Origin: DSSB01 sp046346845
GTDB lineage: Bacteria > UBA10199 > DSSB01
Reading direction: 5' to 3'
DNA length: 64,000 nucleotides
Assembly: GCA_046346845.1 (NCBI GenBank)
Contig: JAXMHH010000008.1
Coordinates: 87,657-151,656, forward strand
Both the position numbers and the translations under genes were made by a program. Each line of letters begins with the position of its first letter. The stretch's first letter is position 1. Below the pieces are notes generated by a model. The model was not told the DNA's origin and ran no database searches. It saw only the letters and a list, made by a program, of their open reading frames with translations. Shown in pieces: positions 1-8,700 of the stretch.

Positions 1-101
1 TTTTGTGGGAGAGAAGCCATAGCGGAGCGGGCCCCCGCCCCTCGAGCGCGCCCCGCCTCGACGCCCCATCGTGCTGGCGACCCCCACCGGGGTCTTCATG
101 C

Positions 102-2312
102 CTAGAGGTTTTTCCATGGATTATTGAAAGGCCAATGGAATGATAGGCTGCGACTCCCTTCTTGCTGCTGGAGAAACTTTTGATTGAGGTCGTCCACGGC
201 GGCTTCGACTCGATTCCAGAGCTCCCTGTCCAGGGGGGCCTTGTAGATGCGGGAAAAGACCTGGTTCCAATCGTAGGAGTCTAAGGCCTGATTAAATATT
301 CCATCCAATATGCGACGCCTCTGTTGTCGAGTTAGGGCCGGCCATTGGAGTGTAAGGGCCAATCTCATGGCGTAGCTATAAGCCGTTTCGCCTCCGTTGG
401 CGACCCGCATGTTACGGTCAACATCTCGCTCGACCAAGTCACGGTATTTGGCGAGCTCCCGGGAGAAAATCTCACGAAGCCCCTCGCCTGCCTGGGAAAC
501 TCCGTCTAGCCTTTGAAACACCTCCAGCCAGCGGTGATTTTCCATTTCCTGGCGATGAAGTTCGCTCAACAGGTGAACCTGGAGCCGGGGGCTTAATTTT
601 TGGCTGAGAAAGAGTTCGGCGATGACCCCAGCCCTCTCAAATCCTTGATCCGCCCGAGCCACCCTTGCCAAGACCACCTCCTCTTGAATGTGCTCTTGCA
701 ACTCCTCAGGAAGACTGGACGCGCCCAGCAGCCGCTGAAGAATTTCCACCCGCTGTTGTGGTTCGAGTCTGATCCCGTTAATTTCCTGCTCGAGCCGCGC
801 CCGCTGCGGGGAAGTCAAGGCTTCGTTCTGGAAAATATCGGCGAAGGCCCTGGCTTTGGCTAAGGGAGTCGCCGGTTGACGGTGCACCGCCCGAACTAAG
901 GAATCCAACTCCTGATCCTGGAGCTCGGCACCATGACTCAGGGAAACCGCCGATTCGCGACGGTAATGCGTTCGGGTTTGCAGGTTTGAAATTTGGGAAT
1001 TATAGCGGTTGAGTTCCGCCGCCGCCTGCCCGGGAGACCTCCCCAACTCGCCGAGGGCCTTGACTCGGAGCTCGGGACGGGCTCGGGAGTTTCCTATCAG
1101 ATGCAGCAGCCTTGGCAGGACGTCGCTGCTGTGGTTGCGGGGCGGAGCTTCCCCTCCCCCGGGGCCGCCGACGCCCATCATCATCCACAGCGGCGCGAAG
1201 GCGATATTGCGCCAAAAGCCCGCGATCCTTTGCCGAGACGCGGTTTGCGGCGCCTCCGGGGCGGGGGAGGATGCGGCCCCCCGGGCGATCAGCTCTCCCC
1301 ACCGATCCAACTGTCCCTCCCATTGACGGAGCCCGGCGCCCAGGGCCTCCCTGGCCAAACGCCCGCCCACATTTAAATTGAGCAAGGCGGCCAATCCGTC
1401 GGTGATCCAGTTGGCCCCTTCGACCCGAGGTCGCAAATGCAGGGATTCTTCCAAGCGATGGCCGCAGACGATGCCGAAGAAGTTGCCGATCTGGGGAAGC
1501 AGCGCGCTCAACAAGCGCCGGTTCGCCCCCATGAGTTCGGCCGGGATGCCCCCATTCAAGCCCCGCAGCGCCATCCCGGACAAGCCCCCAAATATTTTTA
1601 ACCCGAACAAGGTCACGGCCCCCGCGGCGAGCTCCCGCCCCAGCCCGCTTGCCGACCCGTCTTGCTCTCGCCCGAGGGCGTGATTCACCACTCGCACCGC
1701 CGCCGTAAAGCTCGGCACCTCGGCGAAAAATCCCGCGGCATTGGCGATCATCCTGGGCGCCAGGCCTCGCGTGAAAATATTGCTCGCTGGCATCGCCGCC
1801 AATCGCGACAGGGTGACCAGGCGGGTCGCTCGAAAGACGGCACCGGCTGCGGCCATCCCCAGGATCATCGCCGGATCGGTGGCCTCTTGCCAAAAACGAC
1901 GGAGCAAAAATTCCGCCCGAGGCAGAAACGCGGATCGACCCAAGATGACGTCGAGCCTTGCTTGGGCCCGCGCCGGGAAATTCTGCAGGGCAGGATCGCC
2001 GTCCCTTGCCGCTTCCGCCACCAAACCGTAAACCGCGCGCGCCAAATCAAGCCGTCCTTGGCCCTCTAGGCGGCGACCGAACTCATAGCAGCCTTCGTAG
2101 AAAAGCTCCGGAAAGGAATCTCGGGAAAGGGATTGAAACTCTTGGAATAAATCTCCGCCCGCGGCTCGGAAAATTTCCCGCAGTGGCGCCAGGACCCGGT
2201 CGGGCGAAAAATGGCGCGGAGGGGACGGGGCCTCAGGGCTTGCATTCCCAGGCAGGGCCCCTCCTCGCGCAGGAGAAGGAATGAAGGCCCCCCTGAGTTC
2301 GACCACGAACAA
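102..2312 (-). CDS. Large helical protein of unknown function sharing an N-terminal module with the 1,848-aa protein
   Basis: 736 aa. I do not recognise a named family. Residues roughly 30-330 align by eye with residues 30-345 of the 1,848-aa protein encoded at 5744-11290: both have RAEFL-RRF, then a G-A-AVF--TRL--LSRLAA block, an APSF/VPSF block and an N-x-GGRL block. Sequence after residue 380 is charged, helical and not shared. The N-terminus is Pro/Ser/Ala-rich with no classical signal peptide. The first start is TTG at 2312; an in-frame GTG at 2306 has a better placed GGGG Shine-Dalgarno and may be the true start. A short GACCCC/GGGGTC hairpin lies just beyond the stop (79-94) but has no T-tract. 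The position near sctU makes a secretion-linked role possible; that is inference. Confidence 0.75.
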   Translation of the reverse strand: MFVVELRGAFIPSPARGGALPGNASPEAPSPPRHFSPDRVLAPLREIFRAAGGDLFQEFQSLSRDSFPELFYEGCYEFGRRLEGQGRLDLARAVYGLVAEAARDGDPALQNFPARAQARLDVILGRSAFLPRAEFLLRRFWQEATDPAMILGMAAAGAVFRATRLVTLSRLAAMPASNIFTRGLAPRMIANAAGFFAEVPSFTAAVRVVNHALGREQDGSASGLGRELAAGAVTLFGLKIFGGLSGMALRGLNGGIPAELMGANRRLLSALLPQIGNFFGIVCGHRLEESLHLRPRVEGANWITDGLAALLNLNVGGRLAREALGAGLRQWEGQLDRWGELIARGAASSPAPEAPQTASRQRIAGFWRNIAFAPLWMMMGVGGPGGGEAPPRNHSSDVLPRLLHLIGNSRARPELRVKALGELGRSPGQAAAELNRYNSQISNLQTRTHYRRESAVSLSHGAELQDQELDSLVRAVHRQPATPLAKARAFADIFQNEALTSPQRARLEQEINGIRLEPQQRVEILQRLLGASSLPEELQEHIQEEVVLARVARADQGFERAGVIAELFLSQKLSPRLQVHLLSELHRQEMENHRWLEVFQRLDGVSQAGEGLREIFSRELAKYRDLVERDVDRNMRVANGGETAYSYAMRLALTLQWPALTRQQRRRILDGIFNQALDSYDWNQVFSRIYKAPLDRELWNRVEAAVDDLNQKFLQQQEGSRSLSFHWPFNNPWKNL

Positions 2313-2405
2313 CCCCTATCCTTAGCTGGTTGAAAATGGATACCGAGCCCTATCGGCAAAGGGAAGTATTAGTTGCCGGCGATGCCGCAAGTGACCTGGC
2401 CCCCG

Positions 2406-2843
2406 TCACGGGTTCAACGGCGCCGGCACCACCCCTTCCTGCGCGCAGCGCGCGTTGGTCGTGCCGCTCTGGGCGCCCAGGAAATATTCGAGCAGGAAAG
2501 TCCCCCGGTCCCCGCAGGGCAGGACAGCGATCCCGTCGGACCCCGTACAGGCAAGGAACAGCGCGTCCGCCGGGGGATTGGCGCAGCTGTTGCCCTGAGG
2601 ATCGATGAACCGCTTTTCCCCCGCCTCGGCGAAGCGCTGCGCGGCGCCGTCCGTCGGTACCCAAACCGTGGCGCCGGGCACCGGATTGCCGTCCGGATCG
2701 AGCACCAAGACCAAGACGTTGGCGGTAATGCCGTCGGCGAGCGGGTTGTTCCCGCAGGCCGGCAATAGCAGACCTAAGATCAAAAGGAGATTTAGGAGAA
2801 AGGCAGAGGGTACACCACAGCTTTCGGAACTCGTCTTGGTCAC
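2406..2843 (-). CDS. Putative lipoprotein with an Ig-like/carboxypeptidase-regulatory-like fold
   Basis: 145 aa. The N-terminus has a hydrophobic segment ending in the lipobox L-P-A-C (Cys about residue 30), so it is probably lipidated and anchored in the cell envelope. The mature part starts with a stretch (VLVLVLDPDGNPVPGATV) typical of bacterial Ig-like or carboxypeptidase-regulatory-like beta-sandwich repeats. Four further Cys lie in the C-terminal half and may form disulphides. It lies between the 736-aa protein and a small exported Cys protein, all on the minus strand. Function unknown; substrate binding or surface display is a guess. Confidence 0.7.
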   Translation of the reverse strand: MTKTSSESCGVPSAFLLNLLLILGLLLPACGNNPLADGITANVLVLVLDPDGNPVPGATVWVPTDGAAQRFAEAGEKRFIDPQGNSCANPPADALFLACTGSDGIAVLPCGDRGTFLLEYFLGAQSGTTNARCAQEGVVPAPLNP

Positions 2844-2893
2844 GAGCCGTCTTTAAACCGCCGCATCTGGCATTTGAAGCGAATTATCGGGAA

Positions 2894-3094
2894 TTATGGG
2901 CAGGCCACCGGCTCGCAGACCATCTTGCCGTCGTCCCCGCGCCGGCACTTCTCGCAGCGGCGATCGCTGAAGGTCGAGGGGGCCCTGTCTTTGGCTTGAA
3001 TCGAAACCGAAGCCCCGGCGCCAGGAATCGCCATCAGCCCCATTCCCAGCAGGAAACCGGCCAAGCTCATCAGCACCGTGATTTTAGGTTTCAT
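2894..3094 (-). CDS. Small exported four-cysteine protein
   Basis: 66 aa. It starts with a positively charged residue pair and a hydrophobic stretch ending in Gly-Ala-Gly-Ala-Ser, a plausible signal peptide with cleavage near residue 29. The short mature part carries C-x2-C and C-x4-C, spaced to bind metal or form two disulphides. A good Shine-Dalgarno (AAGGAG) precedes the ATG, and a 7-bp perfect hairpin abuts it at 3110-3126. I know no family for it. The clear signal peptide and ribosome site support a real gene despite its size. Confidence 0.6.
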   Translation of the reverse strand: MKPKITVLMSLAGFLLGMGLMAIPGAGASVSIQAKDRAPSTFSDRRCEKCRRGDDGKMVCEPVACP

Positions 3095-3109
3095 GGTTTT
3101 TTTCTCCTT

Positions 3110-3126
3110 GCCAGATCCAATCTGGC
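3110..3126 (-). other. Perfect 7-bp hairpin abutting the ribosome binding site of the small Cys protein
   Basis: GCCAGAT, 3-nt loop, ATCTGGC. On the minus strand it ends directly before AAGGAG and the ATG at 3094. It has no T-tract on either strand, so it is not a standard terminator. It could be an operator or a translation-control hairpin. Confidence 0.45.
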
Positions 3127-3138
3127 GAAAACACCCCT

Positions 3139-3173
3139 AAAAAACAACAATAATTTTATCGGCGGTCCCCGCC
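3139..3173 (-). terminator. Possible weak rho-independent terminator after sctU
   Basis: Just past the sctU stop on the minus strand there is a GGCGG/CCGCC stem with a 3-nt loop (3161-3173), followed after about a dozen bases by a T-rich run. The stem is short and the T-run is displaced, so this is only a candidate. Confidence 0.35.
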
Positions 3174-3183
3174 AAAGGTTACC

Positions 3184-4347
3184 TCAAACATAACGAATCT
3201 GGTTGCCGCGTTCGGTCTGTTGGGTTTGGGCCTGCTTCATCCGGTACACGTAGGCCAGGACCTCGGCCACCGCAGTGTACATTTCCTCAGGGATTTCAGC
3301 ACCTTCCTCCAACTCGAACAGGGCCCAGGCCAGGGGGACGTTGCGCATGATCGGGATGCCGTTTTCTTGGGCAACCTGCTTGATCATCTCGGCGAAGGCG
3401 CGCTGTCCCTTGATGGTGATCTCGGGGGCCACCATGGTCTCGCGGTCGTATTTCATGGCCACCGCCACGTGGACGGGATTGGCCACCACCACGTCGCTCT
3501 GCTTCACCGCGGCCTTGGCGTCGCTGAAGGCGAACTCGCGGTGCAGTTGTTTGCGGTGCCCCTTGATGTGCGGATCGCCCTCGTCCTGCTTGTACTCGCG
3601 CTTCACCTCGTCCTTGGTCATGCGCATCTGCTTCATGAACTGCTTCTTCTGTACCATGAAGTCGATCACCGAGATCACCAGGAAGGCCAAGAGGACCTTG
3701 AGGATGAAGCCGAACAGGATGTCGCCGCTGATCATCGCGGCGCCTTCGATCGGCCAGGCCTCGGCGGGGATGGCGCCGATCTTGCCGCCGATGGAATTCG
3801 CCTGGTCCGGAATGGGAATCACGGCGGTCTGCAGGAGGGTGTAGAGCTGCTTGTTGAGCGTCGAATAGGCCAGGTAAAAGATGATGGTGATCTTGGCGAT
3901 GTTCTTGGCCAGCTCGATGAAGGTCTGGGTCTTGAACATGTTCTTCAGGCCTTCGATCGCGTTGAGCTTCTTCATCTGGGGCTTGAGCGGTTCCATCGCG
4001 AAGATCGAGCCCACCTGCATGAAACCGACAAAGGCCGCGACGACCCCGCCGGCCAGACAAACCGGCAGGAGCAGCTTGGCGAAGGTCAGGAGGCAGGCCT
4101 TGCCCAAGACCCAGATCTGGGCCCCGTCGATGTGCTCGTGGGAGGTAACGTAGGAAAAACAGAGCTTCATCAATTCGCGAAGCTCGTTCATAGCCGACCC
4201 CATCCCCAGGCAGATCACGCCAAACATGGCCAGCAAGACCGCGATGGTGCTGACGTCCTTGCTCTTGGGGACCTGGCCCTTTTTTCGGGCCTCGCGGAGT
4301 CGCTTAGGGGTCGCTTCTTCGGTCTTTTCGCCACTGCTCTCGGCCAT
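3184..4347 (-). CDS. sctU: Type III secretion export-gate switch protein, SctU/FlhB family
   Basis: 387 aa, normal for the family. SctU sits at the base of the type III export apparatus in the inner membrane and switches substrate class after self-cleavage. Visible: the family N-terminus GEKTEEATPKRLREARKKG (residues 6-24), about four hydrophobic segments between residues 35 and 230, the MTKDEVKREYK linker (243-253) and the C-terminal domain with SDVVVANPVH. The cleavage motif is NPVH at 290-293 instead of the usual NPTH; the Asn-Pro bond and His are kept. SDVVVANP resembles injectisome YscU more than flagellar FlhB. ATG start. No other secretion genes adjoin it; sctV is at 51990-54116. Candidate terminator downstream. 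Confidence 0.9.
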   Translation of the reverse strand: MAESSGEKTEEATPKRLREARKKGQVPKSKDVSTIAVLLAMFGVICLGMGSAMNELRELMKLCFSYVTSHEHIDGAQIWVLGKACLLTFAKLLLPVCLAGGVVAAFVGFMQVGSIFAMEPLKPQMKKLNAIEGLKNMFKTQTFIELAKNIAKITIIFYLAYSTLNKQLYTLLQTAVIPIPDQANSIGGKIGAIPAEAWPIEGAAMISGDILFGFILKVLLAFLVISVIDFMVQKKQFMKQMRMTKDEVKREYKQDEGDPHIKGHRKQLHREFAFSDAKAAVKQSDVVVANPVHVAVAMKYDRETMVAPEITIKGQRAFAEMIKQVAQENGIPIMRNVPLAWALFELEEGAEIPEEMYTAVAEVLAYVYRMKQAQTQQTERGNQIRYV

Positions 4348-4412
4348 TGAGCCTTATCTTAGCTTGTGAAATCAAAGACTTGCATTTTTTATTCAAAGCA
4401 AATCTTTAGACC

Positions 4413-4491
4413 TCCTCGCTCGGGATCGCGTCCCAATTCCCTACAGATATCGGCAGTTTACCATGAGGGAGTTGTCCTGCCGTAGCGAGGA
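4413..4491. other. Possible structured element (three-way-junction fold) between hemB and sctU
   Basis: An 8-bp outer stem (4413-4420 with 4484-4491) encloses a GGGA/TCCC hairpin (4422-4434) and a 6-bp CGGCAG/CTGCCG stem (4451-4456 with 4477-4482). It occupies the gap between the hemB stop and the sctU start, so on the minus strand it would lie in the sctU leader or the hemB trailer. There is no tRNA T-loop signature. Found by eye; folding energy not computed. Confidence 0.3.
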
Positions 4492-4505
4492 TTTTCCGCG
4501 TGGTT

Positions 4506-5489
4506 TTAGAGGCGACCGGCATAATCCTTGGCGAAGTAGCTGATCAGGATATCGGCCCCCGCCCGTTTGAGGACGGTCCAGGTCTCCAGGACGGCGGCGG
4601 CTTCGTCGATCACCCCCGCCTGGGCGGCAAACTTGATCGCCGCGTATTCCCCGCTCACCTGGTAGGCGGCGAGGGGGCAATCGAAACGCTCCCTTAAAGA
4701 TCTCAGGACATCCAGCGAGGTCAGCGCCGGTTTGACCATGAGGATGTCCGCCCCTTCCTCCAGGTCTTGCGCGGCCTCGCGGAAGGCCTCGTGGTAATTG
4801 GCGGGATCCATCTGATAGCTGCGGCGATCCCCGAATTTCGGCGCCGAGTCCAAGGCCTCGCGGAAGGGGCCGTAAAAGGCGCTGGCGTACTTGACCGCGT
4901 AGGACAGGATGGGCAGATGCTTGAAACCCGCGGCGTCCAGCTCGTCGCGGATCTTCTGCACCCGGCCGTCCATCATGTCGCTGGGCGCGATCACGTCGGC
5001 CCCAGCGCGGGCCATGCTGCCCGCGATCTTGCTCAAGACCTCGAGGGTGGCGTCATTGTCGATGTTCCTCCCCTCCCCCTCGCCCTGCACCACGCCGCAA
5101 TGCCCATGGTCGGTGTAGTCGCAGAGGCAGACGTCGGCGATAGTCAGGAGTTGGGGGAATTCCTTTTTGATGGCGCGCAGCGCCTGCTGGACCACGCCGT
5201 CTTCCCGGTGACCGGAGGAGGCGACCGGGTCCTTTTCGGCCGGAATCCCAAAGAGCAGCACCGCCCCCACCCCCGCCTTGGTGATGGCCTCGCACTCTCG
5301 GACCGCCTCGTCGGGGCTCAGCTGGGCGATTCCCGGCATGGCGGCGATGGGGCGACGTTCTTTTTTTCCGGAGCGGACAAAGAGGGGCATGACCAGCTGG
5401 GCGGGATGTACCCGGGTCTCCCGTACTAGGTCGCGGATCCTGGGGTTCTCGCGCAAGCGACGGGGCCGGATGGTGGGAAAATTCGCCAT
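4506..5489 (-). CDS. hemB: Delta-aminolevulinic acid dehydratase (porphobilinogen synthase)
   Basis: 327 aa, full length. It condenses two 5-aminolevulinate molecules to porphobilinogen in cytosolic haem/tetrapyrrole synthesis. Visible: N-terminal RPRRLR-NP-IRDLVRET, the metal-site segment DVCLCDYTDHGHCG whose three Cys mark the zinc-dependent type, the Lys segment in SYAVKYASAFYGPFR, and the Schiff-base Lys in MVKPALT. The ATG at 5489 has a strong GAGGAG Shine-Dalgarno six bases upstream. It is divergent from the 1,848-aa gene and precedes sctU on the same strand after 158 nt. No other haem gene is near. Confidence 0.95.
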   Translation of the reverse strand: MANFPTIRPRRLRENPRIRDLVRETRVHPAQLVMPLFVRSGKKERRPIAAMPGIAQLSPDEAVRECEAITKAGVGAVLLFGIPAEKDPVASSGHREDGVVQQALRAIKKEFPQLLTIADVCLCDYTDHGHCGVVQGEGEGRNIDNDATLEVLSKIAGSMARAGADVIAPSDMMDGRVQKIRDELDAAGFKHLPILSYAVKYASAFYGPFREALDSAPKFGDRRSYQMDPANYHEAFREAAQDLEEGADILMVKPALTSLDVLRSLRERFDCPLAAYQVSGEYAAIKFAAQAGVIDEAAAVLETWTVLKRAGADILISYFAKDYAGRL

Positions 5490-5510
5490 GAAAAACTCCT
5501 CTTTGAGGTA

Positions 5511-5539
5511 TTGACAGATAACTAAACGGTTACTATAGC
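5511..5539 (+). promoter_or_regulatory. Candidate sigma-70-type promoter for the 1,848-aa gene
   Basis: TTGACA, 17-bp spacer, TATAGC in the divergent gap between hemB and the gene starting at 5744. The predicted leader is about 200 nt. The perfect -35 and ideal spacing are the evidence; the -10 matches 4 of 6. Confidence 0.4.
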
Positions 5540-5743
5540 CCGCCAGCTCGGAAACTCACCTGTTTTTACAAGGAATAAAGCAACTAAATCAGGGCCTTTC
5601 CGAAACTATTCTAAGAAGAAAATTTACGTTACTTTCAGCATTTTTGAAAAGGATTTTGCGCGAGACAGCCCAAATCCTCGCCATCGGGCCCCAGGGGGTA
5701 AGGCCCTCCGATTCTATCGGAATCCGCCGTTTTTGAGGGAGTC

Positions 5744-8700
5744 ATGACCAGTTCGTCCTTGCTGCATCCGCTGCGACTTTCAGCTTCGGGAAACACCGAA
5801 TCGCCGGCCACCGCCCCCAACCAACCCACACCGCGCCAGATTATCTCGGAATTAGAGCGCCGCTTCGGCTCCAACCTGCGACCCGAGGTCCGCGCCGAGC
5901 TTCGCTCCCTCGCCGTGGAGAGCGACGCCGGGCTCTTCTTCGAGGGCCTCTTGGGCCTGGCCGTCCGCGAGGAACGCGCCGACCGGTTGGAGTTTGCCGG
6001 GGCCCTCTATTCCACCGTCCTCGAGTCGGGCGATTCCGCCGGCGCGGCGCTGCGGTCGCGCGCCCAAGCCAGCCTCGACGCCATTGTGGGCCGCGGCGCC
6101 TTCGGCAACCGCGCCGAGTTCCTGATGCGGCGCTTCGCCCGCGAGGCCAGCAGCCCCTCGATGCTGATCGGCATGGCAGGAGCTCAGGCGGTCTTTGGAG
6201 TGACGCGCCTGGCTATCCTCTCCCGCTTGGCCGCCTCCCCCACCTCCAGCCTGATCACCCGCGGCGTCGGGGCCCGCGCCCTCGCCTCGGTAGGCGCCTT
6301 CGCCCTGGAGGCCCCCAGCTTCGTCGCCTTCACGCGCGGCGCCAATGCGGCGATGGGACAAAGCCAGGATTGGAGTCTCGCCACCCTCGGTCGCGAGGTG
6401 GCAAGCAGTTATATCACTTTGGGCTCCCTCAAGGCCGCGGGCGCCCTCTCCACGGGGATTTTCAACCGGGTCCACGGCATCAACCCGCTCAGCGGCCAGG
6501 CCACGCGCCTCACGGGGCTTAGTGTGGTCTCGCAACGACTGCTGCCGCAGGCGGGAATGCTCGGCGGCATCGTCCTGGGACACAACTTAGAAACCCGCCT
6601 GGGCTTGCGCGATCACGTCGATGGCGCCACGACCCTGGTCGATTCGCTGGCCATGTTGCTGCAATTCAACGTGGGTGGGCGCTTGATGAGCCATGCCCTG
6701 CCCCATTTGGAAGGTGTTAATCAGCAACTGAACCTGCGCAGCGAGCTGTTGGCCCACCAGCCAACCGGACCAAGTCCCGCAAGCGCCGCCACCGCCGATT
6801 TACTCCTCCACCCGGCGCTCGCTGTCGCGGGGGCGGGTGGGCGTTCCATCCCCCGCCCTTTGGAGCCCCGTGATCTCATCCACATGATGGCAAGCCGGGA
6901 CCCTGAGACCTCGGCGGAGGAATCTCCGGTGCCAAGCTCCGGAGTCACCAGCCGAGGCAGCCGCGGTCCCAGCGGCTCCGGCGAAAGCCTGCCGCCGCCA
7001 CCGCCCAGCAGCGGCCCGAAGTCGACGCCCCCCGGCGGCAAACGCGGCGGTTTCTTGGGGGCCTTGATCCGAAACGTCCAGGCCTTCGGCGGAAAATTCA
7101 ATCTCAACGTCGCCCTAGACCTCGATGCCCCCTTGCAGCCCCTCCCTACCGTGGCGCCCGCCAGACCGGTGCGTTCGGTACGCGAGGGCATGCAGCGCGC
7201 CGAGGCCCTGGGCCAAGGGCGACGCACCTTGGCCTATTTGCGCTGGGGCGCCCACCAATTGCGGGCCAACCCCGAGGTGCAGGGCCAATTCCTGGACCTC
7301 ATGCAGAGGGTCTTCGAGTTTCAGGCTCGCCAGCGCGAGGCCCTGAATCCGGTGCTCCAAGGGCTGCCCGAAATGGATTTCGCCGAGTTGAACTCGCGCT
7401 CCGCCCGCTACGACGCCACCCTCGCCCACCTGACCCCCGGCTCCGGCCGGCATTTCGGCGAGGCCATCCTGCTGCGGGAAATCACCCGCGGGTGGCAAGA
7501 CGCGGATATTTTTCGCGCCTTGACCGACAGCCAGCTGCGCGCCATGGGCATCGAGCCGGAGGCACGCCACGCAATCGCCCGAAACGCCCACGCCTTTGAA
7601 TTGAGCGAGCTGCGCGCCATCCTCGACCATCCCCTCCTGCGGGAGCTGCCCGAGACCGAAAAGCTGCGGGAGGCCGCCGAGGGCTTCCACACCAAACTGG
7701 GACAGATCCGCGAAAACCTGACGGGAGTGAAGCAAACCGTCAAGGAGCTGCGCCGGGAAATCGCCGACACCGAGGACGTGGAGCTACAGCAGCGGCACGA
7801 GGCGCGGATCCGGGAGCTTTCGCAGAGCATCAACATGCCCTACGCCCGGGCGATGCTCACCTTCAACGCGGCCATGAAACGATTTATGGGCGATGATTTT
7901 CGGGCCCGGGTCTTTTTGGTCGAAACCGCCCGACGCAGCAGCCTGACCCGAGGCCTGCAAGAGGCCAACTCCGGACTGCTTACCCGACACGTGCGCGAGC
8001 ATCTGGCAAGCTTGAGCGGAGAAGCACGCGAAGCAGCCTCCGCCTACCTCTCCGCCGCGGATCAAATGGCCCTTGTCTCCGACCGGACCGGGCTGCGTCG
8101 TGCTTTTTATTCCGTCCTCCGGGTCTTCGGCCGAGACCCGCTGCCTCCGTTGGAGGTTCGAGGCCGCTACGAGCGCGCTCTCTTGGGCCTCATCCAACAG
8201 GCGCCCCATGACTTTTGGGAGTTCGGCCCCTTCGATCTGCGCGCCCTCGAAGACGCCGGACGCGCCCAGACCGAGTACTACGAGGGCCTGGCCGAGGCCA
8301 CCGCCCGTTGGAGGCGAGGTTTCGCCGGCGTCGAGCAGGCCAACGACGCCTTCTGGGCGAAGTATGACAGCGAGGCCAACGGCCTCTATATCGGCGACCT
8401 GCGCTTGCAATTGGCTCAGGCGGAGCAACAATTCGCTTCGCTTCGGGAGGGGTCCCAGGCCGCCGAGTTCCAGCGGCTCAGGACAGAGGCCGAGGAGGCG
8501 ATCCAACGCTTCGCCGATCCCTCGACCCGCGGGGCCAACAGCCGCGATGTCAATCGCAGCCTCGAGGTCGCCTTGACGAAGGTGGCCGAATTACGACGCT
8601 TCGTTCGCGCCGGCCTGCGCGCTGCCGGAGACCCCGCCGCCGAGTTCCGCGCGGTCAGCGCCCTCATGCTGCCCTTCGCGGACAAGATCGACAGCCCCGG

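Noticed and set aside
4413..4491. A tRNA (possibly selenocysteine type) because of the 8-bp outer stem and 79-nt length
   Set aside because: Neither strand has a T-loop (TTCGA-like) or a recognisable anticodon arm.
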